Assembly (NCBI RefSeq): GCF_004681185.1
Contig: NZ_SRIF01000011.1
Location: 1 to 64,000, forward strand
Direction: 5' to 3'
Length of the DNA: 64,000 bases
From: Haloarcula amylovorans
GTDB lineage: Archaea; Halobacteriota; Halobacteria; Halobacteriales; Haloarculaceae
Both the position numbers and the translations under genes were made by a program. A model generated the notes under the pieces. The model searched no databases. It saw nothing but the letters and a program-made list of their open reading frames with translations, and was not told the origin of the DNA. Of the stretch, positions 32,076 through 40,271 are shown piece by piece; the stretch's first letter is position 1, and every line of letters begins with the position of its first letter.

Positions 32076-34820
32076 ATGGCTGTCTCCGCTTCGACGGACA
32101 CCGAATCCTGGTATTCGCGGGGACTAAGCCAGATTTACGACACTCTTGAAGTCGATTCAGATGGCCTCTCGACCGAGGAGGCTGAAAGCCGACGCTCGGA
32201 ACACGGACCGAATCGCCTGCCGAAGGCGAAGCCGGTCACAGTCTGGCAAATCTTCTTCCGTCAGTTCAAGAACCCGCTCATCTATATTCTCGCCATCGCG
32301 GCAATCGTCTCGTTCGCCATCGGCGAGGAGACTGACGCCGGATTCATCGCTGCGGTACTCTTGGTCAATGCGCTAGTCGGCGGTATCCAGGAGTGGCGTG
32401 CGGAGCGCAGCAGCCAGGCACTCCAGCAACTTATCCGTACCCGCGCGACGGTCATTCGCGATGGGGAGACACACGACATCGATGGAGAAGATGTCGTCCC
32501 GGGCGATGTCGTGCTCCTCGAATCGGGCTACCGCGTTCCTGCAGACATTCGCCTGGTCTCCACGCATGGTTTGGAGATCGACGAGTCGGCACTCACCGGC
32601 GAATCAGCACCCATCCTGAAAGACGAGGAGTGGGCAGGCGACGACCGGGCCCCACTCGGAGATCGGCGCAACATGGCCCATGCCGGCACTGTGGTTAATC
32701 GAGGCCGAGGCCGCGGCGTGGTCGTCGAAACCGGTTCCAACACAGTCGTCGGCCGACTGGCGGAGGACGTCACGGCCGTTGAGGGTGGGCAGCCACCCCT
32801 CGTGACGCGCATGGAGCGGTTCACCCGAATCGTCGGCCTCGTCGTCCTCGTCGCTGCAGCGATCACCGCACTTCTCGGGATTTTCGTCCAGCAGTACGAC
32901 GCCGTCGAGATGTTCCTGTTCGCCGTGGCACTGGCCGTGTCGGCGATTCCCGAAGGACTTCCCGTCGGAATTACCGTCGCGCTGGGTGTCGCTAGCCGGC
33001 GAATGGCCAAGGTCGGCGTTATCGTTCGCCGACTGGTTGCCGTCGAGGGACTCGGAAGTTGTACGATGATCGCATCGGACAAAACCGGGACGCTGACCGC
33101 CAACGAGCTAACCGTCAAACAGGTCCAACTCCCCGATTCGAGCACATTTGAGGTGACCGGCGAGGGGTACGCACCAGAAGGGAACGTGCTTCAAGACGGG
33201 CATCCTCCGAAGCCAGACCTCGCGGACGAGTTGTCTCGTCTCGCCCGAGCATCTGTCCTTTGCAACGAGGGTCACCTGTCTCGACGGAACGACGAGTGGA
33301 CGTGGCGCGGTGATCCGACCGATATCGCCCTCCTCGCGCTCGGTCGCAAGCTCGGGTGGTCCCGCCAGTCGGCCCTCGATGCGCATCCACAAACCGACGA
33401 GATTCCCTTCGAACCCGAACAGCGTTATGCGGCTACGTTCCACCAGACAGACGATGAGACACAGGTATTCGTCAAGGGCGCACCCGAGCGCGTTCTGGAG
33501 ATGTGCACGGATGCAAGCGAGGGTGAATTTTCACATTCAGTACTCCAGCAGCAGGCAAACGAGATGGCTCACGAGGGATACCGTGTGCTCGCTGTTGCGG
33601 AAGGAACCGTAGAGACTGACACGGAACTGAAACAGCCGCCGTCCGAACCAACTGACCTGACGTTTCTGGGCTTTCTCGGGTTGATTGACCCGCTTCGGTC
33701 CGGCGTGGCGGAGGCGATTGCGTCGGCACAGCAGGCAGGTATCACAGTCACGATGATCACCGGTGATCATCCGGAAACGGCACTCGCTATCGCCCGGAAC
33801 CTCGGGCTTGCAGAGTCAGCGGACGAGGTTACCACTGGGACCGAGCTGATGGACGCCTCGCAAGAGAAACTCGCAGAGATCCTCGAAACGACCCTCGTGT
33901 TCGCACGCGTCTCGCCTGACCAGAAACTCAAGATCGTCGAAGCCGCACGCGGACTCGGTCACTACGTGGCTGTGACGGGCGACGGCGTCAACGATGCCCC
34001 AGCGCTTCGGCAGGCGAACATTGGAATCGCTATGGGAAAGATGGGTACAGACGTTGCCCGCGACGCGGCTGAACTTGTCATCAGTGACGACAACTTTGCG
34101 ACGATAGTCGCAGGTATCGAACAGGGCCGTGTTGCGTTCGACAATATCCGCAAGGTCATTTTCCTGCTCATCTCCACCGGCGCTGGCGAAGTCACCCTCG
34201 TCCTGTTGAGCTTGGCGGCGGGACTGCCCCTCCCATTGGTGCCCGTCCAGATCCTCTGGCTGAATCTCGTCACGAACGGGATTCAGGACGTCGCCCTCGC
34301 CTTCGAACCCAAGGAGGGAGACGTATTGAATCGGCCGCCGCGCTCGCCGGACGAGCGGATCTTCAACCGGATCATGATTGAGCGGACACTCGTTTCTGCG
34401 CTCGTTATCGGTGTGATCGGATTTGGAACGTTCGTCTGGTTACTGGATCAGGGGCTCTCTGAAGCCGCCGCTCGCAACCACCTGCTACTGCTGATTGTCC
34501 TGTTCGAGGTCGTCAACATTGGCAACGCACGATCCGAGACGACGTCGCTGTTCCGTCTGTCACCACTGCAGAGCCCGATCTTGCTTACCGGGACGATTGC
34601 AGCGTTCTTGGTCCACATCGGGGCGATGTACTTCCCGCCCGCGCAGGCGGTCCTCGGAACGGCACCTGTCAGTCTGGAACAGTGGCTCGTTCTCGGCGGG
34701 ATTGCCCTGACCATCGCAGTCGCTATCGAACTCCACAAACTGAGCTGGAAGGTGCGGTACCCCCCGCGCTCTGAGACAGCGGGACAGTCACCCTCGGAAA
34801 CTCACGAGAAGGAGGCATAG
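32076..34820 (+). CDS. P-type cation-transporting ATPase (type II, Ca2+/Na+-like)
   Basis: 914 residues. The cation_ATPase_N domain is at about 10-75, and the actuator motif is LTGESAP near 178. TM4 has SAIPEGLPVG. The phosphorylation motif DKTGTLT has Asp at about 335. KGAPERVLEMC marks the nucleotide domain, and TGDGVNDAPALRQANIGIAMG is the hinge. TM5-TM6 contain LWLNLVTNGIQDVALAFEP. The TM4 proline motif and the Asn/Asp of TM6 resemble PMR1/SERCA-type pumps, but one TM6 acidic site differs. Both Ca2+ export and monovalent-cation transport are therefore possible. The last 30 residues are polar. A truncated VTT protein and a small membrane protein follow. Confidence 0.93.
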   Translation: MAVSASTDTESWYSRGLSQIYDTLEVDSDGLSTEEAESRRSEHGPNRLPKAKPVTVWQIFFRQFKNPLIYILAIAAIVSFAIGEETDAGFIAAVLLVNALVGGIQEWRAERSSQALQQLIRTRATVIRDGETHDIDGEDVVPGDVVLLESGYRVPADIRLVSTHGLEIDESALTGESAPILKDEEWAGDDRAPLGDRRNMAHAGTVVNRGRGRGVVVETGSNTVVGRLAEDVTAVEGGQPPLVTRMERFTRIVGLVVLVAAAITALLGIFVQQYDAVEMFLFAVALAVSAIPEGLPVGITVALGVASRRMAKVGVIVRRLVAVEGLGSCTMIASDKTGTLTANELTVKQVQLPDSSTFEVTGEGYAPEGNVLQDGHPPKPDLADELSRLARASVLCNEGHLSRRNDEWTWRGDPTDIALLALGRKLGWSRQSALDAHPQTDEIPFEPEQRYAATFHQTDDETQVFVKGAPERVLEMCTDASEGEFSHSVLQQQANEMAHEGYRVLAVAEGTVETDTELKQPPSEPTDLTFLGFLGLIDPLRSGVAEAIASAQQAGITVTMITGDHPETALAIARNLGLAESADEVTTGTELMDASQEKLAEILETTLVFARVSPDQKLKIVEAARGLGHYVAVTGDGVNDAPALRQANIGIAMGKMGTDVARDAAELVISDDNFATIVAGIEQGRVAFDNIRKVIFLLISTGAGEVTLVLLSLAAGLPLPLVPVQILWLNLVTNGIQDVALAFEPKEGDVLNRPPRSPDERIFNRIMIERTLVSALVIGVIGFGTFVWLLDQGLSEAAARNHLLLLIVLFEVVNIGNARSETTSLFRLSPLQSPILLTGTIAAFLVHIGAMYFPPAQAVLGTAPVSLEQWLVLGGIALTIAVAIELHKLSWKVRYPPRSETAGQSPSETHEKEA

Positions 34821-34835
34821 AAACTGATGCATCGA

Positions 34836-35160
34836 CGACGAGGCGTTAGAGACGTTCGACGCGTTCGTCGACCGCCACGGACTTCTCAGTCTCATCATCC
34901 TGTTCTTGGTGCCGGGCTTACCGGACGGTGCGCTCTGTTTCGTCGGGGGGCTCACACCGATTCCGCTCTGGAAACTCGTCCCCATCGCGACCATCGGGCG
35001 AGCGCCCGCCTTCTTTCTGGTTAACGTCTTCGGCCATCTCGTTGCAAACGGCGACGTGTACGAAGCGATGGTTCTCTTGGCCCTGATAGTGGGATTCTCG
35101 ATTATTGGCTATCTGAACCGGGATCAAATCACCAGATTCCTGGATAGACGGTTTTCATAA
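34836..35160 (+). pseudogene. C-terminal part of a TVP38/VTT-domain membrane protein
   Basis: A frame without a convincing start reads FVDRHGLLSLIILFLVPGLPDGALCFVGG and continues to IPLWKLVPIATIGRAPAFFLVNVFG, then a last helix and the tail ITRFLDRRFS. That is the second half of a VTT (SNARE-associated) domain, with the FLVPGLPDG loop. The N-terminal helices are missing and a frame change occurs near 34832, directly after the ATPase stop. It may still be translated from the GTG at 34906 as an 84-residue peptide. Confidence 0.6.
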
Positions 35161-35298
35161 TGGGTTGACCATCGAGCGTCGTGGACGCCGAGAGAATCAC
35201 CGATCGTGGCTCTCAGACATTTCGATTCAGCCCCGGTACCTGCCGAGGGGGCTCCTCGAGGGGAGAGGGTATAAATCACTGGCAGCCATCATGTACGT

Positions 35299-35553
35299 AT
35301 GGCTGATGCCGAGTTAGGGGGAGAATTGTTTCTCTCACCGCTCGGGATGGTTGGCCTTGTCGTGATCGTCGCCAGCCTGCCGTTTTTCTTTCCGGCAAAC
35401 TCGAATCTCGATCAGTTCGTCCACTGGGGACTCTGGCTCTTCGCTGGCCTGAGCATACTCTATCTCGTGGTGACCTTCCGGCGGGTTTACAAGGAACACG
35501 GGCTGGCGGCGGCAGTGAAATGGGTCCTCCGTGGGACGTCCCCACGAGAATAG
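35299..35553 (+). CDS. small two-helix membrane protein (hypothetical)
   Basis: 84 residues. Two hydrophobic helices (about 12-31 and 40-60) are followed by a basic amphipathic tail, RRVYKEHGLAAAVKWVLRG. A TATA-like box (GTATAAATC, near 35268-35276) places the start at the ATG, a leaderless layout that supports a real gene. No family is recognised. Confidence 0.6.
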   Translation: MADAELGGELFLSPLGMVGLVVIVASLPFFFPANSNLDQFVHWGLWLFAGLSILYLVVTFRRVYKEHGLAAAVKWVLRGTSPRE

Positions 35554-35706
35554 AGACAGAGGAGCAACTCCACAACGAATGGAGACTGACGAGCGCTAGT
35601 TTTCCCAGGACATAGAGATCAAGGATCAGAACAATCGAGTGTGTTAGACGAATACGCACTCCGCTCGATAACGATCATAGAAGCTCACGAAACGTGCTCT
35701 ACCGTA

Positions 35707-36060
35707 CTATTGGTTGGACGAGGTTTCTGCACGGATATATGCGCCAATGGCCCCGCCCAACAACGGCAGTACGAGGAAGGATATTATCCCATTAATGGCT
35801 GGATGACCTAGACCGATCCAGAGATAATGCGCTATCCCATGGTTGAATGCTTCACGAATCTCGACCACCATCGAAAAAAGTAGCATTATTCCGAGTGCAG
35901 CTGCCCCTGCAATAATACCGATACGGGCTCCGATCCGAGGATTCTTAGATTCTAAGTATCCAGCTATTCCACCAGCTAATAGAGAGACTCCGGGGGCGCT
36001 CGCTACGACTACTAGTATAATTGTGCCAATGGAGGTGTTCAGAGCGGACTTTCGATCCAT
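35707..36060 (-). CDS. DUF5518 family membrane protein
   Basis: 117 residues with four hydrophobic segments rich in Gly, Ala and Ile. The motif LLAGGIAGYLESKNPRIGARIGIIAGAAA (about 27-55) is the hallmark of haloarchaeal DUF5518, and a second Gly-rich helix, LPLLGGAIGAYI, ends the protein. The function is unknown. It is a lone gene on the minus strand. Confidence 0.78.
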   Translation of the reverse strand: MDRKSALNTSIGTIILVVVASAPGVSLLAGGIAGYLESKNPRIGARIGIIAGAAALGIMLLFSMVVEIREAFNHGIAHYLWIGLGHPAINGIISFLVLPLLGGAIGAYIRAETSSNQ

Positions 36061-36180
36061 ACGAGAGATATTTCCTAAATCAATATCTTACTTTTGGTTG
36101 ATGTGTTTGTACTCATCGAAAAAATCACACATAGCAGACTGTCTTTCAGCACGCGACAGAGGCGTTTGCAAAGTTCGCAG

Positions 36181-36240
36181 CCTGTATTGACCACAATCGA
36201 GTCAGGACTTGTCACCTGCTGAGGGTTTCAACAGAGCCCG
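36181..36240 (+). repeat. diverged direct repeat, copy 1
   Basis: About 60 bp recurring at 36549-36610 with substitutions: TGTATTGACC, TCGAGTCAG, then GAGGGTTTCAACAGAGCC here against GGGAGTTTCATCAAAGCC there. The TTTCAACAGAGCC end also appears exactly at 47582-47597. The two copies bracket the membrane-protein gene at 36249-36452. The pattern resembles ends of an insertion element, but no transposase is present. Confidence 0.55.
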
Positions 36241-36248
36241 TTATACAG

Positions 36249-36452
36249 TTACTTTTTCCACCAGTCTGGAAGACGACGCCAGATTGGCATAAACACACCA
36301 TAGAATGAGCCAAAAATGAGGATACCCGCAACAACAGCCAGTTCTTCGCCTGAGACCAGTAGGACATCGCGGACGGCTCTAAGGACAGCGGTGACTGTGA
36401 TAACCCAGATTATGAGAGCTATCGACTCCTTGGCCGACATGCCCGGTTCCAT
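36249..36452 (-). CDS. small two-helix membrane protein (hypothetical)
   Basis: 67 residues from the ATG at 36452: MEPGMSAKESIALIIWVIT, then two hydrophobic helices and the tail RRLPDWWKK. A longer frame to 36581 runs into the direct-repeat sequence, so the shorter start is preferred. The positively charged, Trp-rich C-terminus is probably cytoplasmic. No family is recognised. Confidence 0.45.
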   Translation of the reverse strand: MEPGMSAKESIALIIWVITVTAVLRAVRDVLLVSGEELAVVAGILIFGSFYGVFMPIWRRLPDWWKK

Positions 36453-36548
36453 CTCTGGCAGGGTTAATATTTCGATAACGTCACGGCTGATGATTTTATC
36501 TTTCTCAGGTGGTATTCTATATCTCACAGAGAGCGTTACATCGTTCCT

Positions 36549-36610
36549 CTGTATTGACCGTATCGAGTCAGAACATATCATTTTCTGGGAGTTTCATCAA
36601 AGCCTATTGA
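36549..36610 (+). repeat. diverged direct repeat, copy 2
   Basis: Partner of the repeat at 36181-36240, with about two-thirds of positions conserved by eye. It lies between two convergently arranged short genes and overlaps only the unlikely 5' extension of the membrane-protein ORF. Confidence 0.55.
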
Positions 36611-36612
36611 GC

Positions 36613-37023
36613 CTATATTGTGTGAAGCGAGGTTGTGAGTTGTTGGTACGTGCTGAGTCCTGTCTGGAATCGGTCAATGAGCTGTGACTGATGGTCCTGA
36701 CAGGCAAGCACAGCAACTGCGCCATCCTGGACTGGAATCACGGGATGATGGGGATTGGAGGCTGCGAGGTGACAGCTGGGGCAGTTCACACCGCCAGCGG
36801 GGAGATAATCGAGCAGTTCAGCTGTGTCTGTGGTCGTATACTCACAGATGTCGGCGAACTGAGTGAGATGGGCGTCACAGCCAACAAGCGGAATGGTAAG
36901 CTGGTCGAGGAGCAGGAATGATGGTGTATCGCTCGACTGGAGCGCAGACTCACACGCAGGACACTGAACCGGCGGATGACTCGGGAAGTCGGCCGACTGG
37001 TGGGAAGACTCTGCTGGACACAT
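36613..37023 (-). CDS. hypothetical zinc-binding protein (CPAC/CPSC)
   Basis: 136 residues with CPAC at about 22-25 and CPSC at about 80-83, each followed at about 20-30 residues by a Cys/His-Asp-His pair (GCDAHLTQF and ACQDHQSQL). It therefore looks like two repeats of a CxxC...C-x-x-H zinc module. The internal duplication is visible: the two halves, CESALQSSDTPSFLLLDQ and CHLAASNPHHPVIPVQDG, align. The function is unknown. Confidence 0.55.
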   Translation of the reverse strand: MCPAESSHQSADFPSHPPVQCPACESALQSSDTPSFLLLDQLTIPLVGCDAHLTQFADICEYTTTDTAELLDYLPAGGVNCPSCHLAASNPHHPVIPVQDGAVAVLACQDHQSQLIDRFQTGLSTYQQLTTSLHTI

Positions 37024-37281
37024 ACTGAAGCGTATGACCCGTCTCGGTTCCCCACGTGGGTAAGTTCTGGGAACACGCCCGTGACTTCGTCCATCTGCTG
37101 AGCGGCTGTTTGCAACAACCGATACTATCGTTGCTGCTCTCGGCTTCGGGACGACTCAGACTGTCACTGCGGTGTGTCAGTCGCGGCCACCAGTTCGTCG
37201 GTAAGTAACGTATTCGCTTTTTCTCCTGCTATTCGCACCTGTCGTCTGCGATCACAGTGTCGGTCGGCTACAGGTTTGTGA

Positions 37282-37297
37282 TTTAGGCAGGCCTAAA
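37282..37297 (+). promoter_or_regulatory. DtxR/SirR-type operator 1 (TTTAGGCAGGCCTAAA)
   Basis: A 16-bp near-perfect palindrome of the form TTTAGG-N4-CCTAAA, which matches the half-sites of DtxR/IdeR/SirR iron regulators (TTAGG...CCTAA). It lies about 115 bases before the siderophore operon start codon, with a second copy 36 bp away. Confidence 0.75.
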
Positions 37298-37317
37298 AAT
37301 CGGAGGATTTACGTATG

Positions 37318-37333
37318 TTTAGGTGAGCCTAAA
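37318..37333 (+). promoter_or_regulatory. DtxR/SirR-type operator 2 (TTTAGGTGAGCCTAAA)
   Basis: The second palindrome shares both half-sites with the first, with a different 4-bp centre. The 36-bp spacing is about 3.5 helical turns. It overlaps the likely core promoter, so repressor binding in iron-replete cells would block transcription. Confidence 0.75.
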
Positions 37334-37396
37334 CAATGCATGGAGCAGAGACGGACTCGAACCCAATGGCGACAAAGTGACGAAATAACGCGATTC

Positions 37397-37403
37397 GGAG
37401 GTG
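37397..37403 (+). promoter_or_regulatory. Shine-Dalgarno site deciding the GTG start of dat
   Basis: GGAGGTG, seven bases before the GTG at 37411. The operon therefore has a leadered transcript, unlike many others in the window, and the GTG is the supported start. Confidence 0.6.
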
Positions 37404-37410
37404 TCTCCCC

Positions 37411-38778
37411 GTGAGCTACCACGACGCGGGCAACGGAACCATCCTTTCACAGCAGGCCAACCGGGAGTCGAACGCGCGGACCTACCCGCGCCACCTCCCG
37501 TTAGCTATCCGCGAGGCGCAAGGCGTCACCGTCACTGATATGGACGGGAACGAATACTACGACTGTCTAGCCGGGGCGGGGACGCTTGCACTTGGACATA
37601 ACCACCCGCGCGTCGTCGAGGCGATGGAACGCGTCCTTGACGCCGATCGGCCCGTTCATACCCTCGATATTTCGACGCCGGCGAAGGAACGGTTCGTCGA
37701 CTCACTGTTCGAGAGCCTCCCCGACGACTTTTCGGACTCCGCGAAGGTACAGTTCTGTAGCCCCGCAGGGACCGACGCCGTTGAGGCTGCCCTGAAACTG
37801 GTAAAGACGGCTACCGGGAACCGAAGTATCCTGGGCTTTCAGGGCGCTTACCACGGGATGACTAGCGGTGCTCTCTCGCTGATGGGCGACACCGACGCCA
37901 AGGAACCCATCTCGGGACTGATGAGCAACGTTCACCACCTTCCGTATCCCTATGACTATCGCTGTCCGTTTGGTGTCGGCGGAGAAGAGAGTCATCGCGT
38001 CGCCAGCACCTACGTCGAGAACCTCCTCGACGATCCGGAAAGTGGTGTCACCGACCCCGCCGGGATGATTCTCGAACCTGTACAAGGCGAGGGCGGCGCG
38101 GTTCCTGCCCCTGCCGAATGGTTACAGGAGATGCGTCGTATTACCCACGAACGGGACATTCCCCTTGTTTTCGACGAAATCCAGGCCGGCCTCGGCCGTA
38201 CGGGCGAAACCTATGCCTTCGAGCACGCCGACATCACACCGGATGTTGTGACGCTCTCGAAGGCCATCGGCGGTGGTCTCCCGCTCGCGGTCGTGGTTTA
38301 CGACGAGGAACTGGACGTATGGGAGCCGGGCGCCCACGCGGGTACCTTCCGTGGCAACCAGCTCGCGATGGCCGCCGGTGAGGCGACCATCGATTATGTG
38401 CTGGAGCACGACCTTGCCGACCACACTACCGCAATGGGTGACCGTCTCTGCGACCACCTCGAATCGGTTGCCCACTTCGACGCCGTCGGTGACATCCGCG
38501 GCCGGGGACTGATGCTCGGTGTCGAGTTCGTCGATCCCGAATCGGAGTGGCAGGGCGCCGGGCCGCACGCGCCGGCTCCTGATTTCGCCGAGGCCGTGCA
38601 GACCGAGTGTTTTGACCGCGGCCTTATCCTCGAACTCGGCGGGCGCGGAAGCGCCACAGCGCGCTTCCTCCCGCCGCTCATCGTCTCGAAAGAAGACGTC
38701 GACGATATCGGCCGCATCTTCGTTGAGGCCGTCGAGACCATCGCGAACGCGGCGTCCGGGACGGTGGTGGCCGCGTGA
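37411..38778 (+). CDS. dat: 2,4-diaminobutyrate aminotransferase (siderophore pathway)
   Basis: 455 residues, class III PLP aminotransferase. Motifs are FCSPAGTDAVEAALKL, GFQGAYHGMTSGALSLMG, the PLP-binding VFDEIQAGLGRTG and VTLSKAIGGGLPLAVV, in which the Schiff-base Lys lies. It converts aspartate semialdehyde to L-2,4-diaminobutyrate with an amino donor, the RhbA role. It is the first gene of a six-gene overlapping operon behind two iron-type operators. The start is GTG with a good ribosome-binding site. Confidence 0.93.
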   Translation: MSYHDAGNGTILSQQANRESNARTYPRHLPLAIREAQGVTVTDMDGNEYYDCLAGAGTLALGHNHPRVVEAMERVLDADRPVHTLDISTPAKERFVDSLFESLPDDFSDSAKVQFCSPAGTDAVEAALKLVKTATGNRSILGFQGAYHGMTSGALSLMGDTDAKEPISGLMSNVHHLPYPYDYRCPFGVGGEESHRVASTYVENLLDDPESGVTDPAGMILEPVQGEGGAVPAPAEWLQEMRRITHERDIPLVFDEIQAGLGRTGETYAFEHADITPDVVTLSKAIGGGLPLAVVVYDEELDVWEPGAHAGTFRGNQLAMAAGEATIDYVLEHDLADHTTAMGDRLCDHLESVAHFDAVGDIRGRGLMLGVEFVDPESEWQGAGPHAPAPDFAEAVQTECFDRGLILELGGRGSATARFLPPLIVSKEDVDDIGRIFVEAVETIANAASGTVVAA

Positions 38779-40271
38779 GCGACGCTGCAGACGCCGCCGC
38801 CCTCTTTCTCGGGTCGGAGGCTGGCGACGAGGCTTATCGCGCGGCGATGGAGCGCTCGATAGAGGCCGTCCTTGACGTGGTCGACGACGACCCCTTCTCG
38901 GGCGCGACGCCTACGGGCCTCGCCGATCAGTTCGACGACCCCGTGGTCCCGGAGGAGGGCGTGGGGCTGGACGTCGCCATCGACGAGGTAGCCGAACGCG
39001 TTCTCGCGAACTCGGTCGACCCCTCGCATCCGCGGTGTACCGCCCATCTTCAGTGCCCGCCGATGGTGCCGGGTCTGGCGGCCGAAGCACTGCTCTCGGC
39101 GACGAACCAGTCGCTTGACTCCTTCGATCAGGCACCCGCTGCGACCATCCTCGAAGAGCGGGTCATCGACGCGCTCGGCCACCTCTTCGACCTGCCGGTG
39201 GCAGCCGACGGTGTCTTCACCAGCGGAGGCACGCAGTCGAACTTTCAGGCGCTCCTGCTGGCCCGTGACCGTTATTGCGACCAGCGCTTCGGCCGTGATG
39301 TCCAGCACATGGGTCTCCCGACGGAGGCAGAGTCCTTGCGTGTCGTCTGTTCGGAGGCGGCTCACTTCACTGCTGAGCAGGCGGCCCACCATCTCGGACT
39401 CGGCGAGAACGCCGTCGTTACCGTCGAGACTGATGATACTTATCGGATGGACCCCGAGGCGCTCGACGAGACGCTGTCGGCACTCGACCGGCAGGGCCGT
39501 GAGCCGTTCGCTATCGTCGGCACCGCCGGGACGACGGACTTCGGGAGTATTGACCCATTGGCCGAACTCGCCGAACGCGCTGCCGAATGGGACGTCTGGT
39601 TCCACGTCGACGCCGCCTACGGCGGGGCGCTCGCGCTTAGCGACGAGTACGCCGACCGCCTCGCGGGTATCGAGCGCGCCGACTCGGTCGCTGTCGACTT
39701 CCACAAGCTGTTCTACCAGCCTATCAGCTGTGGAGCGCTCCTCCTCCGTGACGCCGACGAGTTCCGCTGGATGGCGCGCAACGCCGCCTACCTTAATCCC
39801 GAAGCCCACGACGAGGCGGGCGTCCCCAACCTCGTCGCAAAGTCGGTTCAGACGACTCGCCGTTTCGACGCGCTCAAGCCGTATCTCGCGTTCCGTGCAC
39901 TAGGTCGTGACCGGCTCGGGGGGCTCGTCGAATCGACGCTCGAGCTCGCGGACGACGCCGCGTCGCTCCTCGACGATGCCGATGACTTCGAACTGGTAAA
40001 CGACCCCGCGCTGAACGCCGTCGTCTTCCGCTACCGGCCTTGTGAGGGGCTGGACGAAGAAGCCGTGAGCGAGTTGAATGCCACCGTCCGTGAAACGATT
40101 CTACACGATGGTCGCGCCGTCGTCGCCCGTACTGAAGTCGAAGACGTGACGAGTCTGAAACTCACCCTGCTGAATCCAACGGCGACGCTCGACGACGTCG
40201 CCGAGACGCTCGAGGCAATTCGGGAGTGCGGTTCGACTGTCGAAGAAGTCCAACGCGAGGTGACAGCATGA
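38775..40271 (+). CDS. ddc: L-2,4-diaminobutyrate decarboxylase
   Basis: 498 residues, group II PLP decarboxylase. SGGTQSNFQALLLARD (near 150-165), GTAGTTDFGSIDPL (near 249-262), HVDAAYGGALALS (near 277) and VDFHKLFYQP with Lys 311 are the characteristic sites. It makes 1,3-diaminopropane, the backbone diamine of schizokinen and rhizobactin, the RhbB role. The start overlaps the dat stop by four bases. Confidence 0.93.
   Translation: MSDAADAAALFLGSEAGDEAYRAAMERSIEAVLDVVDDDPFSGATPTGLADQFDDPVVPEEGVGLDVAIDEVAERVLANSVDPSHPRCTAHLQCPPMVPGLAAEALLSATNQSLDSFDQAPAATILEERVIDALGHLFDLPVAADGVFTSGGTQSNFQALLLARDRYCDQRFGRDVQHMGLPTEAESLRVVCSEAAHFTAEQAAHHLGLGENAVVTVETDDTYRMDPEALDETLSALDRQGREPFAIVGTAGTTDFGSIDPLAELAERAAEWDVWFHVDAAYGGALALSDEYADRLAGIERADSVAVDFHKLFYQPISCGALLLRDADEFRWMARNAAYLNPEAHDEAGVPNLVAKSVQTTRRFDALKPYLAFRALGRDRLGGLVESTLELADDAASLLDDADDFELVNDPALNAVVFRYRPCEGLDEEAVSELNATVRETILHDGRAVVARTEVEDVTSLKLTLLNPTATLDDVAETLEAIRECGSTVEEVQREVTA

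Noticed and set aside
38394-39809. 471-codon frame antisense to the aminotransferase and decarboxylase genes
   Set aside because: Shadow of two strongly supported genes; composition is Arg/Val-rich and unlike neighbouring proteins.
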